Positions 8,215 to 16,365 of a stretch of DNA of 26,191 nt are shown here, one piece after another. Source of the stretch: PALSA-1355 sp041499515 (GTDB taxonomy: Bacteria > Planctomycetota > Planctomycetia > Pirellulales > PALSA-1355); the NCBI GenBank assembly GCA_041499515.1, contig JBGQKM010000040.1, forward strand, positions 1 through 26,191, read 5' to 3'. Position 1 is the stretch's first letter. Every line of letters begins with the position of its first letter. Below the pieces are notes generated by a model. It searched no databases and was not told the origin of the DNA. It saw only the letters and a program-made list of their open reading frames with translations. The position numbers were made by a program, and so were the translations under genes.

Positions 8215-8762
8215 TTTGTAGTTCGGGACAAATGGTCTGGGGTGCGCTCCGCCAGGACAGCGGTCGCGGCAAGTATCGCGGAACGAGGCGGCAGGCGTGA
8301 AACTTCCATAAACTGTGTCGTCTCTTTGGGATTCGGCATTATGCAGCGACGGACTGAATAGAACCCCGCTTTGAAATCCAGCGCGCTGTCGCTGCCTTCA
8401 GACGCGATGGCAAGTTGGCTAAGCTCTGCCTTCTCTGCGACTTGCCGCCGGTGATTTGGCACCCCCCGATGTCGCCTCGATGTCGACTCGCCGGGAATTC
8501 GGCGCTGCGGGGGCTGCGCCGCTCCGTCGCCCCTAGCGCCTGAGAAGAGTGTGGAGCCGCGCACTAGCCCAGACTTTGCACGTCCTACAACCGTTACCAT
8601 TGGACACGCCACGCATTGCCCGTATTTGCCCGTTTTGACGCCTCACCGGTAGTAACCTACGTTTTCTGGCGGTGCCTCTGTTTAGGCCGCTGCCGGCCAG
8701 ACACGTCGAGTAGACGCTGGGGAGATTGCGGACAAGGGATGAGTTAGAGGTCAGCATATAAA
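8215..8762. other. Long divergent intergenic region
   Basis: 548 bases separate two outward-facing genes. The open frames here are short and run into the neighbours in unlikely frames, with no recognisable protein. The sequence probably carries promoters for both flanking genes, but I could not find a convincing -35/-10 pair. No strong hairpin or repeat stands out. Confidence 0.5.
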
Positions 8763-11018
8763 ATGACGGCGAATGTATCTCCCACGAACGATGCGTCTTT
8801 GGCCGCCGTGCCGCGCGCCAATGAGGCAGCCGACGCGACCGGAGCGTCGGCAGGTCCACCGAATGCGGTGCCGCAAGAGGATCTGGATCCCGTCTCGGTT
8901 TCGCAGTTGCCTTACGCAGCCTATGAAAACCGTCTCGTCGAAGTCCGCTTGGGAATTGCCAGTAGCCTGTTTACGGCCCTGCGCCACAAGCATTCTCCGA
9001 CGGCCGCGCATTCGCTGCGCGTGGCCATGGGCTGCTCTTCGTGGGCCTTTGCTTTAGGGCTGCCCTCGGACGATCGCGATCAACTGGAAGTCGCGGGCCT
9101 GCTGCACGACGTGGGAAAAATCGGCGCCCCCGATCGACTGTTGCTCAAGCCGGAAGAATTGTCCGGCGACGAGATGAAGCTCATGGACCAGTATCGGCTG
9201 TCCGGCCTTAATATTTTGGCCAACTGTTGTCCGTCGCAAGCGATCGTGGACGCGATTCGCCACTCGGGTGGCTGGTATAACGGCCAACGGCCCAATTACC
9301 CTCTGGTCGCCGAGCAGATCCCTTGCAATGCAAGAATGTTGGCCATCGTCGACGCGTTCGATTCGATGACCTCCGATCATGCCTACCGCCGGGCGATGTC
9401 GCGCGAGCGCGCGATGCACGAGCTGTTCAGCCATGCCGGAACTCAGTTCGATCCAGATCTCGTACAATCATTCAGCGAACTGCGGATCACGGCACAACTG
9501 CATCGCAAAGTGATCGGTCATTGGTTAAAGACGCTCGACCCCAACCAGTCCAATCGCTTTTGGCGCAACCTGACCGCCGCATCACCGACCAACACCGCGA
9601 CTTCGGCCGAAGCGCTGTTTCAACAGAAACTGCTCGGCAATATGTACGATGCGGTGATCTTCGTCGACCGCAACATGCAAATCATTCAGTGGAACCATGG
9701 AGCGGAGCGACTGACCGGTATTGCAGCCTCGAGCGTGTTGAATCGCACCTGGTCGCCGACATTGCTGCACATACGGGACGCGAGGACGGGAGTTTTGGAG
9801 ACCGTTGGCTGTCCGATCGCGTACTGCATCAGCAGCGGCGTCCAGTCGCTACAGCGGTTGCTGGTGGCCAATCGGAATAACCAGCCTGTCGTCGTTGACG
9901 TACACGCGGTGCCCGTGATTGCCACGGACGGCACTACGTATGGCGCGGCCATGCTGCTGCACGATGTGTCGCCGGAAACAACTTTAGAAGAACGATGCCA
10001 TGATCTGCGCGATCAAGCGACCAAGGATCCGCTGACTCAAGTCGCCAATCGCGCGGAATTCGATCGCGTTCATCAATTATATGTAACAACCCACCTGGAA
10101 CGACGATTGCCCTACAGCATGATCATGTGCGACATCGATCGCTTCAAGTCGATCAACGATACGTACGGACATCAGGCGGGCGACGAGGTGCTCAAGCTAT
10201 TCGGGCAGTTGCTCAAAAGCGAGTGCCGTGCCGACGACCTGGTCGCCCGTTATGGCGGCGAGGAATTCGCGATTCTGTGTGCCGACTGCACCAACGCCGC
10301 GGCGGCCGGACGTGGCGAACAGTTGCGCAAAGCGATCAGCGAACTGCCGGTTCCTGCCTTGAACGGAAAAGCGGTTACGGTCAGCTTCGGCGTCACCGAA
10401 ATCCAGCCCGGCGATACTCCGGAATCGATGCTCAGTCGCACCGACCGGGCGTTGTTCGATGCCAAACGCATGGGCCGCAATATTGTCGTGCAACTCGGCG
10501 ACGGGCTGCCGGACGCCGCTGACCCGGCCACGCGTGCCGACGCGCCGTCGGAGAACGAGAATGGCAGGGCGATTGTCGACCAGGCGCTCCTGACACCGGT
10601 GCCGCTGAGCATCGCGATCGAGAAACTGCGAGGATTCGTACTCGATCATCACGCCGAAGTCCTGTCGATCGAAGCCGATCGCGTGGAGTTGCAAATTGGC
10701 GTGCGCCGCAAGCGGTTCATGCAACGGCGTTCCGACCAGCGCATTCCCTTCGTGGTGATGCTGGTCTTTTCGGAGCTGCAAGTCTCGGTGTCCGCTCCCA
10801 ACGGCCAACCCCAAAGAAAGCTTTGCCGCACGCAGGTCCACGTAATCATTTACCTGAAATGCTCGCGCGATCGCAGGATGGGCGGCCTGTCTCATCAAGC
10901 GACGTCCATCCTGACCGGAATCAAATCGTACTTGATGGCCAGCGCCGAGACCGAATTGGCCGATCCAAACACCACGCGACGCACGGTCAACATTCTGGCA
11001 CACTGGTTCAAAAAGTGA
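8763..11018 (+). CDS. HD-GYP-like / PAS / GGDEF signalling protein
   Basis: A 751-residue soluble protein joining c-di-GMP modules. Residues about 60-235 are an HD-GYP-type phosphohydrolase domain: H83, H115-D116 (LLHDVGKIGAPD) and DAFDSMTSD at 197-205 are kept. However, the usual metal His after the HD is Y144 (DQYRLSG), and the HHE...GYP signature reads HSGGWYNG...NYP at 167-180. About 285-405 is a PAS sensor domain. About 419-575 is a GGDEF domain with an intact active site (GGEEF, 498-502) and an inhibitory RxxD site (R489-D492). Residues about 612-751 form a region I do not recognise. It probably makes c-di-GMP; the HD-GYP half is likely altered or inactive. The flagellin-like gene begins 37 bases downstream. 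Confidence 0.9.
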   Translation: MTANVSPTNDASLAAVPRANEAADATGASAGPPNAVPQEDLDPVSVSQLPYAAYENRLVEVRLGIASSLFTALRHKHSPTAAHSLRVAMGCSSWAFALGLPSDDRDQLEVAGLLHDVGKIGAPDRLLLKPEELSGDEMKLMDQYRLSGLNILANCCPSQAIVDAIRHSGGWYNGQRPNYPLVAEQIPCNARMLAIVDAFDSMTSDHAYRRAMSRERAMHELFSHAGTQFDPDLVQSFSELRITAQLHRKVIGHWLKTLDPNQSNRFWRNLTAASPTNTATSAEALFQQKLLGNMYDAVIFVDRNMQIIQWNHGAERLTGIAASSVLNRTWSPTLLHIRDARTGVLETVGCPIAYCISSGVQSLQRLLVANRNNQPVVVDVHAVPVIATDGTTYGAAMLLHDVSPETTLEERCHDLRDQATKDPLTQVANRAEFDRVHQLYVTTHLERRLPYSMIMCDIDRFKSINDTYGHQAGDEVLKLFGQLLKSECRADDLVARYGGEEFAILCADCTNAAAAGRGEQLRKAISELPVPALNGKAVTVSFGVTEIQPGDTPESMLSRTDRALFDAKRMGRNIVVQLGDGLPDAADPATRADAPSENENGRAIVDQALLTPVPLSIAIEKLRGFVLDHHAEVLSIEADRVELQIGVRRKRFMQRRSDQRIPFVVMLVFSELQVSVSAPNGQPQRKLCRTQVHVIIYLKCSRDRRMGGLSHQATSILTGIKSYLMASAETELADPNTTRRTVNILAHWFKK

Positions 11019-11055
11019 GTCAAACGAACTTTCTTCCATCCGTGAGTGCAAGTTT

Positions 11056-12477
11056 ATGGGCCGAATCTCTGCCAGTTTTGCAAGCATCGAACTGAAGCTG
11101 CTCGATCGCCTGGCCGCAGCCAATGCGGCGGCTACACTCAATACATTGCGGATGGCTGGCGGACATTACATTACTGCGCCCCGCGACGACCCCTCGGGGT
11201 TTATCGCGGTCAGCCAATTGCAGACGCAAGCCTCCGATGTCAACAGCGCTCTGAAAAACGTGACGGCTGCCTCGAGCATCGTCAGTCAGGCACAGTTGGC
11301 ATTGGATCAGATGCGCACGCAACTCGAGTCGATTCGCACCTACGCTTTGGCCGATCAAAATGGGCTTTTGGATCCGGCCACCCGCGCGGCCAATCAGGCT
11401 GGGATCGACGCGGCGGTCGAAAAAATCAACCAGCTTTCGTCAACCACCATCAACGGCCGCCGTATTTTGGACGGCTCGGCGGACTTCACGACTACCGGCG
11501 CCAACAATACCCAAATCGCCAGCGTCGAGATCGCATCGTTGGGACCAGCGACCAGCCAGACGATCTCCGGAAGTGTCACCACGCCCGCCGCTCAAGCGCT
11601 ATTGACCCATACGGAAGCGACGGGGTCGATTACCAACGATGCCACGTTCACGTTGGCGGGCCAGCGCGGCAATGTCTCGATCAGCATCAGTAACGGCGAT
11701 TCGCTGGCCACGGTCGCGCAGCGGATCAATGCCCAGAGCGACCTGACCGGCGTATCCGCTTCGGTCACCGGAAATGACTTGAAGTTGACCAGCGTCGACT
11801 ACGGCAGCAAATACACGGTCGCGGTGACAGTCACGTCCGGCACGTTCGCCGTTACGGGCGGGAACGGAAATGGCACGGCCAACGGTGTCGATGCGGTGGC
11901 CACGATCAATGGTCAGTCGGTCACCGGGGCCGGAAATACTGTGTCGGTAAACAGCAACGGTTTTCAATTCTCCGTGCAATTCCAGGCTGGGTTTTCCGGT
12001 GCCTTTTCGACCGTCACCGCATCGGGGCACGGCCTGAATTTTGCCCTCACGACCGATCCTGGCTTGCTTTCGACCCTGGCGATTCCGGGTCTGCAACCGT
12101 CCCGGCTCGGGGGACCCAGCGGCACTTTGGTCCAGTTGCAAAGCGGGGGCACGCTTTCCGGATTGGCCGGCAATTCGCCGATGGCGGTGCGGGTTGCCGA
12201 CGAAGCGATTGCGCAGTTGACTCGGATCGAGGGCCGTGTCAGCGGGTTTGCCAACGCCACGATCAGCGCGTCGTCCGGTTTGTTGAACGGCCAAAAGATC
12301 AATTTGGCAGATGCGATTCAGTCCATCGACGGTGTCGATGCCGCCGTGGAAACACAGCTTCTCAAGCGCAATCAGGCCTTGGCGGCCAACGCCATCACCG
12401 GCCTGAAAATCCTCAACCAGCAGCGCGCCAGCATTTTGACTCTGCTGCAGCCAATCGTGCAACCTAGCGACCGCTAA
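11056..12477 (+). CDS. Flagellin/FlgL-like protein with hook IN motif
   Basis: A 473-residue protein of the flagellin/hook-associated family. Residues about 1-140 form the N-terminal helical D0/D1 region. Its GGHYITAPRDDPSGF stretch matches the usual flagellin 'SGLRINSAKDDAAGL' position. A flagellin hook IN-type domain (DSLATVAQRINAQSDL onwards) lies at about 185-265. The middle is Gly/Thr/Ser-rich. Residues about 390-473 are the C-terminal D1/D0 helices (QLLKRNQALAANAI...LNQQRASILTLLQP). It could be a filament flagellin or a FlgL-type junction protein; the sequence alone does not decide. It follows the GGDEF gene by 37 bases, which suggests co-transcription and a c-di-GMP/motility link. No other flagellar gene is nearby, and no strong Shine-Dalgarno site is seen. 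Confidence 0.82.
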   Translation: MGRISASFASIELKLLDRLAAANAAATLNTLRMAGGHYITAPRDDPSGFIAVSQLQTQASDVNSALKNVTAASSIVSQAQLALDQMRTQLESIRTYALADQNGLLDPATRAANQAGIDAAVEKINQLSSTTINGRRILDGSADFTTTGANNTQIASVEIASLGPATSQTISGSVTTPAAQALLTHTEATGSITNDATFTLAGQRGNVSISISNGDSLATVAQRINAQSDLTGVSASVTGNDLKLTSVDYGSKYTVAVTVTSGTFAVTGGNGNGTANGVDAVATINGQSVTGAGNTVSVNSNGFQFSVQFQAGFSGAFSTVTASGHGLNFALTTDPGLLSTLAIPGLQPSRLGGPSGTLVQLQSGGTLSGLAGNSPMAVRVADEAIAQLTRIEGRVSGFANATISASSGLLNGQKINLADAIQSIDGVDAAVETQLLKRNQALAANAITGLKILNQQRASILTLLQPIVQPSDR

Positions 12478-12496
12478 GAGGTCGCGGGGCGGCCAA

Positions 12497-12525
12497 TTGT
12501 CAGCCCTCGCGTTATCGGGTATGCT
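12497..12525 (+). promoter_or_regulatory. Sigma-70-type promoter for sodA
   Basis: TTGTCA (12497-12502) and TATGCT (12520-12525) are 17 bases apart, just after the flagellin-like stop. The sodA start is about 90 bases further on. The -10 hexamer matches the one proposed for the CBS gene. Confidence 0.5.
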
Positions 12526-12618
12526 GCGCGTCGGCCGTCATGCTGATTGGCGGTCCCACCGGCCCCCTGCCGGCTGCGAAGCCTTCCCCGAATTAATGCC
12601 CCTCAGGAGTCCATAGTC

Positions 12619-13230
12619 ATGCCGTACCAACTTCCGCCCTTGACTTACGCGTTCAATGCGCTGGAACCCCACATCGACGCGCGCACCATGGAGATCCACC
12701 ACGACAAGCATCATGCCGCGTACGTGACCAACGTGAACAAAGCGATTGAGAAAACGGAATGGGACAATCGACCGATCGAAGAACTGTTGCGCAGTATCGA
12801 CAAAGTGCCGGAAAACATTCGTACGGCCGTCCGCAATCACGGTGGGGGTCACGCGAACCATTCCATGTTTTGGGTGACGATTGGTCCGGGCAAGGGTGGG
12901 CAGCCGAGTGGCAAATTGGCCGACGCGATCAAGGCCCAACTCGGTGGCTTCGATGCCTTCAAGCAGGCCTTCAGCGCCGCGGCCGCCGGCCGTTTTGGCA
13001 GCGGTTGGGCCTGGCTGAGCGTCGACAAGAACAAGAAACTCGTGGTCGAAAGCACTGCCAATCAAGATAGCCCGCTGATGCACGGCAACACGCCCGTGCT
13101 GGGCATCGATGTCTGGGAGCATGCCTATTACTTGCTCTATCAAAATCGTCGCCCCGACTACGTTGCCGCGTTTTACAATGTGATCGACTGGGATGCCGTC
13201 GGCCGGCTCTATCAGGCGGCGGTCCACTAG
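12619..13230 (+). CDS. sodA: Superoxide dismutase, Mn type
   Basis: A 203-residue Fe/Mn-family superoxide dismutase, which converts superoxide to hydrogen peroxide and oxygen. The metal ligands are H27 (MEIHHDKHH), H81 (GGHANHSMFW), D164 and H168 (DVWEHAYY). Residues that separate Mn from Fe enzymes favour Mn: a Gly in NHGGGHANH and Q149 in TANQDSP. Length is normal and there is no export signal, so it is cytoplasmic. I chose ATG 12619, with AGGAG at 12605-12609, over an in-frame ATG at 12547 that adds non-homologous sequence. Cambialistic metal use cannot be excluded from sequence. Confidence 0.95.
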   Translation: MPYQLPPLTYAFNALEPHIDARTMEIHHDKHHAAYVTNVNKAIEKTEWDNRPIEELLRSIDKVPENIRTAVRNHGGGHANHSMFWVTIGPGKGGQPSGKLADAIKAQLGGFDAFKQAFSAAAAGRFGSGWAWLSVDKNKKLVVESTANQDSPLMHGNTPVLGIDVWEHAYYLLYQNRRPDYVAAFYNVIDWDAVGRLYQAAVH

Positions 13231-13319
13231 TCGCGGGCCGTCTGCTGGCAGGCGACCGATAGTGGCTTCACCGTGCTAGCAACCTGCCGGGGGATGCAAG
13301 TGGTGTGTGTTTTTTGACG

Positions 13320-13347
13320 TTGACCGGCCTGCGGCGTCTTCTATAAT
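13320..13347 (+). promoter_or_regulatory. Strong sigma-70-type promoter after sodA
   Basis: TTGACC (13320-13325) and a perfect TATAAT (13342-13347) are 16 bases apart; an overlapping TTGACG at 13314 is too far away. It would transcribe the 24-codon leader frame at 13383 and the lipoprotein gene at 13603, giving a leader of about 250 bases. Confidence 0.6.
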
Positions 13348-13382
13348 CCCCGCCCTGCGTGCCCCAAGGAGCGGCTGCGCAA

Positions 13383-13457
13383 ATGGCCGGAAAACTTTTG
13401 GGATTCCATTGGCGAAACCGGCCAGAAGTATCCGAATATCCAATAATGACGGGCTAA
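13383..13457 (+). CDS. Possible 24-codon leader peptide or small protein
   Basis: A short frame from ATG to TAA lies about 30 bases after the predicted transcription start, with AAGGAG 11 bases upstream of the ATG. The peptide begins MAGKLLGFHWRNRP and is not hydrophobic. It may be a regulatory leader for the lipoprotein gene or simply chance. Its only support is the combination of promoter, Shine-Dalgarno site and complete frame. There is no run of one amino acid codon to suggest attenuation. Confidence 0.25.
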   Translation: MAGKLLGFHWRNRPEVSEYPIMTG

Positions 13458-13602
13458 ATTGCCCAGGTGACCCGCGGAGAATTGACTTCGCTGGGTTGCC
13501 ACGACGGACAAGTCTTCAGGGAAGAGGACGCCAAGGCTCGACATGGATGTCGCTCGCCAGGCCGCTCCCCTTCTCGTTCTCATCGAAAAGGGCGCGTGCG
13601 CA

Positions 13603-14808
13603 ATGCGAGCTACTACTGCCCAGTGTGCCATGGTTGCCGCGACGATCTTGGCATTGTCCGGCTGTCGAAGCGGAACCAGCGGTTCGGGCTGGAATTGGGG
13701 ATGGGGGCGCAAAAGTGCCGCCTCGAATCCGTCGATGAACTCGACTCCCAGCGGTCCGCAACTCCCGTCCGCCGGAGCCTCGCAGCCGGCCTACGCTCCT
13801 GGAAGCTACGGATCGCCGGCCTCGCCAGCCGTATCGAGCGGCTATCCCGACCAGACCAGCACGAATCCTTATCAGGCGAATCCCTATCAAACAACTCCCT
13901 ATGCCGGACAGCCGACGGGCTACAACAACCCGGCCACGCCGGCGGCTTCGACCGTGCCCAATGCAACCGTTCCTGGCTCGAGTTATGGAACCACGCCTAA
14001 TGCGGCGGCCGGCTATGGGGCGGCAGCCAACACGGCCGCTCCGCAGAATGGACCCTACAACGAAGCTTACGGTCAACCTCCAACTGGCTCTACGCAGGCG
14101 TATCCAAGCACACCTGGCTATCAGGCGCCGAATACCCAAGGCGCGTACCAGGCCGCGACCGGGCAACCGGGCGACCCGGGAGCGGCCGCGCAGGCTTATG
14201 GAGCGGGTAGTGGCAACTCGCACGTCGATACGGCGCCGCCGGCAACCAGCTACGGCGCGCCGGCTGATACTTATCGAAACACGTCCCCGGCCACTGGACC
14301 GCCCACCAACGGCCCCGCCGATTACCAGGCGACCGATCCGAATTCGGCTGGCGCCTATCGCGCGGCTGACAACCGCTACTCAACAGGCGCTGCGCAACCC
14401 GAGCAAACCGCCGCCGATCGATATGCCGCCGGCGGCGGAGCGGCTGGCGATCCGGGTCGAAACGATGCAGGCGTCCCGGGCTCGCCAGCGAGTGATCGTT
14501 ATCAGCCGGGCAATACGGGATACAACCCAGGCCAGACCGGTTATTCGCCGCCGGGCGTTCCGCCGTATCAGGTGGCGGGTCAACCATATCAGGTGCCAGG
14601 TCAGCCCAACGTCGGATCGACGCCTCGCAGAGAGCCTTACTACCGGCCGGGAACCACGAGCGATTATGTTCCTGGCGGCAGCGTTCGTGCCCCAGCGCCT
14701 CCGACCGATCGCTATAACACACCCGGCGCTGCTCCAGGCGTCGCGACTGATCCCTATGCACCGCCCGGCGGCATTCCTCAAGGGCCTGGCGCTCCAAACG
14801 GCTATTAA
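13603..14808 (+). CDS. Tyr/Pro/Gly/Ala-rich low-complexity lipoprotein
   Basis: A 401-residue predicted lipoprotein. The signal peptide ends in a lipobox, LSGC, with the lipidated cysteine at residue 21. The rest has no globular domain. It is a disordered, tyrosine-studded chain with units such as NPYQ, TPGYQ, DRYxxG and GQPYQ about every 8-12 residues, ending in Tyr. A 21-base tandem repeat at 14563-14604 encodes PYQVAGQ/PYQVPGQ. I start at ATG 13603 because it gives a normal-length signal peptide; the frame is open back to ATG 13543. Function is unknown. Such chains occur as surface, matrix or cell-wall-associated proteins in Planctomycetota. It is convergent with the DUF1501 gene, with 27 bases between stops. 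Confidence 0.72.
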   Translation: MRATTAQCAMVAATILALSGCRSGTSGSGWNWGWGRKSAASNPSMNSTPSGPQLPSAGASQPAYAPGSYGSPASPAVSSGYPDQTSTNPYQANPYQTTPYAGQPTGYNNPATPAASTVPNATVPGSSYGTTPNAAAGYGAAANTAAPQNGPYNEAYGQPPTGSTQAYPSTPGYQAPNTQGAYQAATGQPGDPGAAAQAYGAGSGNSHVDTAPPATSYGAPADTYRNTSPATGPPTNGPADYQATDPNSAGAYRAADNRYSTGAAQPEQTAADRYAAGGGAAGDPGRNDAGVPGSPASDRYQPGNTGYNPGQTGYSPPGVPPYQVAGQPYQVPGQPNVGSTPRREPYYRPGTTSDYVPGGSVRAPAPPTDRYNTPGAAPGVATDPYAPPGGIPQGPGAPNGY

Positions 14809-14835
14809 ATCTTGCTGAGCTTCGCGACTCCTGTT

Positions 14836-16323
14836 TTATGCCAGGATGTCCCTGATGACGCGGCCATGCACAAAGGTGAGCCGCTGCTCAGTCCCGTTGT
14901 GGAAATAGCTCAGCCTTTGATGATCCAGGCCCAGTAAGTGCAGAATCGTGGCGTGCAACTCGTACACGCTGCTAGGGTTTTCCACGGCCTTGTAGCCGAA
15001 TTCATCGGTCTGCCCGTAGCTGAAAGCCCGTTTGACACCGGCGCCGGCCAGCCACACCGTAAAGCCCTTGGGATTGTGGTCGCGGCCGTTGGCGCCGGCT
15101 TGGAACGTGGGCATGCGGCCGAACTCGGTGGTCCAGACCACCAGCGTATCGTCGAGCAAACCGCGGACCTTCAGATCTTTCAACAGCGCCGCGGCCGGTT
15201 GATCGAGAATGGGGGCATGGACCTCGTACTGGGCCTTGAGGGTCTTGTGACCGTCCCAATTGCCGACCCCTTCACCCATCGCATACGCGCCGTTGAATAA
15301 TTGCACGATGCGCACGCCACGTTCGAGCAGGCGCCTGGCCAGCAAGCAATTGCGGGCAAACCCGGCTTTGATTTTGTTCGGATCTTGCGTTCCGTAACTT
15401 TCGTGCGTCGCGGCGCTCTCGCGCGACAAGTCACTCACCTCCGGCGCGCTGAGTTGCAATCGCGCGGCCAACTCGTAGCTGGCGATCCGCGCACTCAGCT
15501 CGCTATCGCCGGGGTTACGCGCCAAGTGTCTGTCATTGAGGAGCTTGAGGAAATCACGCGTCGAAAGCTGTGCTCGGGCGCTTATTTCCGCCGGGGTTGC
15601 CAAATTGGCGATCGGCTGATCCGCATTAAAAGCGGTTCCTTGAAACACCGCGGGCAGAAATCCGCTCGACCAGTTGCTTGGGCCCGCTTGCGGCACGCCG
15701 CGTGGATCGGGAATCGCCACGAACGCCGGCAGATTGTCGCACTCGCTGCCCAAGGCATACGAAACCCACGCGCCGGCGCTGGGGTAGCCCTCGACCGTGA
15801 AGCCGGTGCTCATGAAGTTTTCGCCCGGACCGTGCGTGTTGGTCTTCGAGGTCATCGAATGGATAAAGCACATCTCGTCGGCCATTTCCGCCAGGTTGGG
15901 CAATAGATCGGAAACGTGCTTGCCGCATTCACCTCGCGGTTTGAAGTCCCAATGGCTCTTGATCAGGTTTCCCGACTTGCCTTGGAACGTGACTAACTTT
16001 TCGGAACCTGGCATCGGCGTGTTATGCCGTTTGATCAGTTCCGGCTTATAGTCCCAAGTGTCCAGGTGGCTGCATGCGCCGGAACAAAAGATCATCAGCA
16101 CCCGCCTGGCTTTGGCGGGAAAATGCGAGGCTCGGGCTTGCAACGGTGCCGCGGGCTCAATGACCGGCCGAATCGGCGTCGTCTCACCGGCCAGCAGCAG
16201 GCCTTCTTGAGCCAACAGATGCGCAAGCGCAATGCCGCTCATGCCTCCCGCGGCGTGCGCCAGGAAATTCCGACGGTCCAACAATCGGCGGCCAGCGTGG
16301 GAAAGGATCGGCTCGATCGACAT
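14836..16323 (-). CDS. DUF1501 exported protein (alkaline phosphatase-like fold)
   Basis: A 495-residue protein of the DUF1501 family, a relative of the sulfatase/alkaline phosphatase superfamily. A twin-arginine signal (R17-R18 in DRRNFLAHAAGG) indicates folded export through the Tat system. Family motifs are SGACSHLDTWDYKP near residue 80, HSMTSKTNTHGPGE near 154, and TEFGRMP...GRDHNPKGFTVWLAG in the last third. These contain the conserved His/Asp residues thought to bind metal. It lies 42 bases downstream of the DUF1549/DUF1553 gene on the same strand, the standard planctomycete pairing. The reaction is unknown; a role in breakdown of complex (sulfated) polysaccharide is often proposed. 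Confidence 0.9.
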   Translation of the reverse strand: MSIEPILSHAGRRLLDRRNFLAHAAGGMSGIALAHLLAQEGLLLAGETTPIRPVIEPAAPLQARASHFPAKARRVLMIFCSGACSHLDTWDYKPELIKRHNTPMPGSEKLVTFQGKSGNLIKSHWDFKPRGECGKHVSDLLPNLAEMADEMCFIHSMTSKTNTHGPGENFMSTGFTVEGYPSAGAWVSYALGSECDNLPAFVAIPDPRGVPQAGPSNWSSGFLPAVFQGTAFNADQPIANLATPAEISARAQLSTRDFLKLLNDRHLARNPGDSELSARIASYELAARLQLSAPEVSDLSRESAATHESYGTQDPNKIKAGFARNCLLARRLLERGVRIVQLFNGAYAMGEGVGNWDGHKTLKAQYEVHAPILDQPAAALLKDLKVRGLLDDTLVVWTTEFGRMPTFQAGANGRDHNPKGFTVWLAGAGVKRAFSYGQTDEFGYKAVENPSSVYELHATILHLLGLDHQRLSYFHNGTEQRLTFVHGRVIRDILA

Positions 16324-16365
16324 ACGTCGTCACTTTCTCTCGAAGACCGCCCGTCAAAATACGAT

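Noticed and set aside
8215..8762. Riboswitch or structured RNA in the long divergent spacer
   Set aside because: I found no strong helix set or known conserved core by eye. A covariance-model search would be needed to say more.
10197..11141. Minus-strand frame of 314 codons
   Set aside because: It is antisense to the GGDEF domain and crosses the start of the flagellin-like gene.
13901..14818. Second plus-strand frame of 305 codons inside the lipoprotein gene
   Set aside because: It is an Arg/Pro-rich shadow created by the GC-rich low-complexity sequence. The lipobox and signal peptide belong to the other frame.
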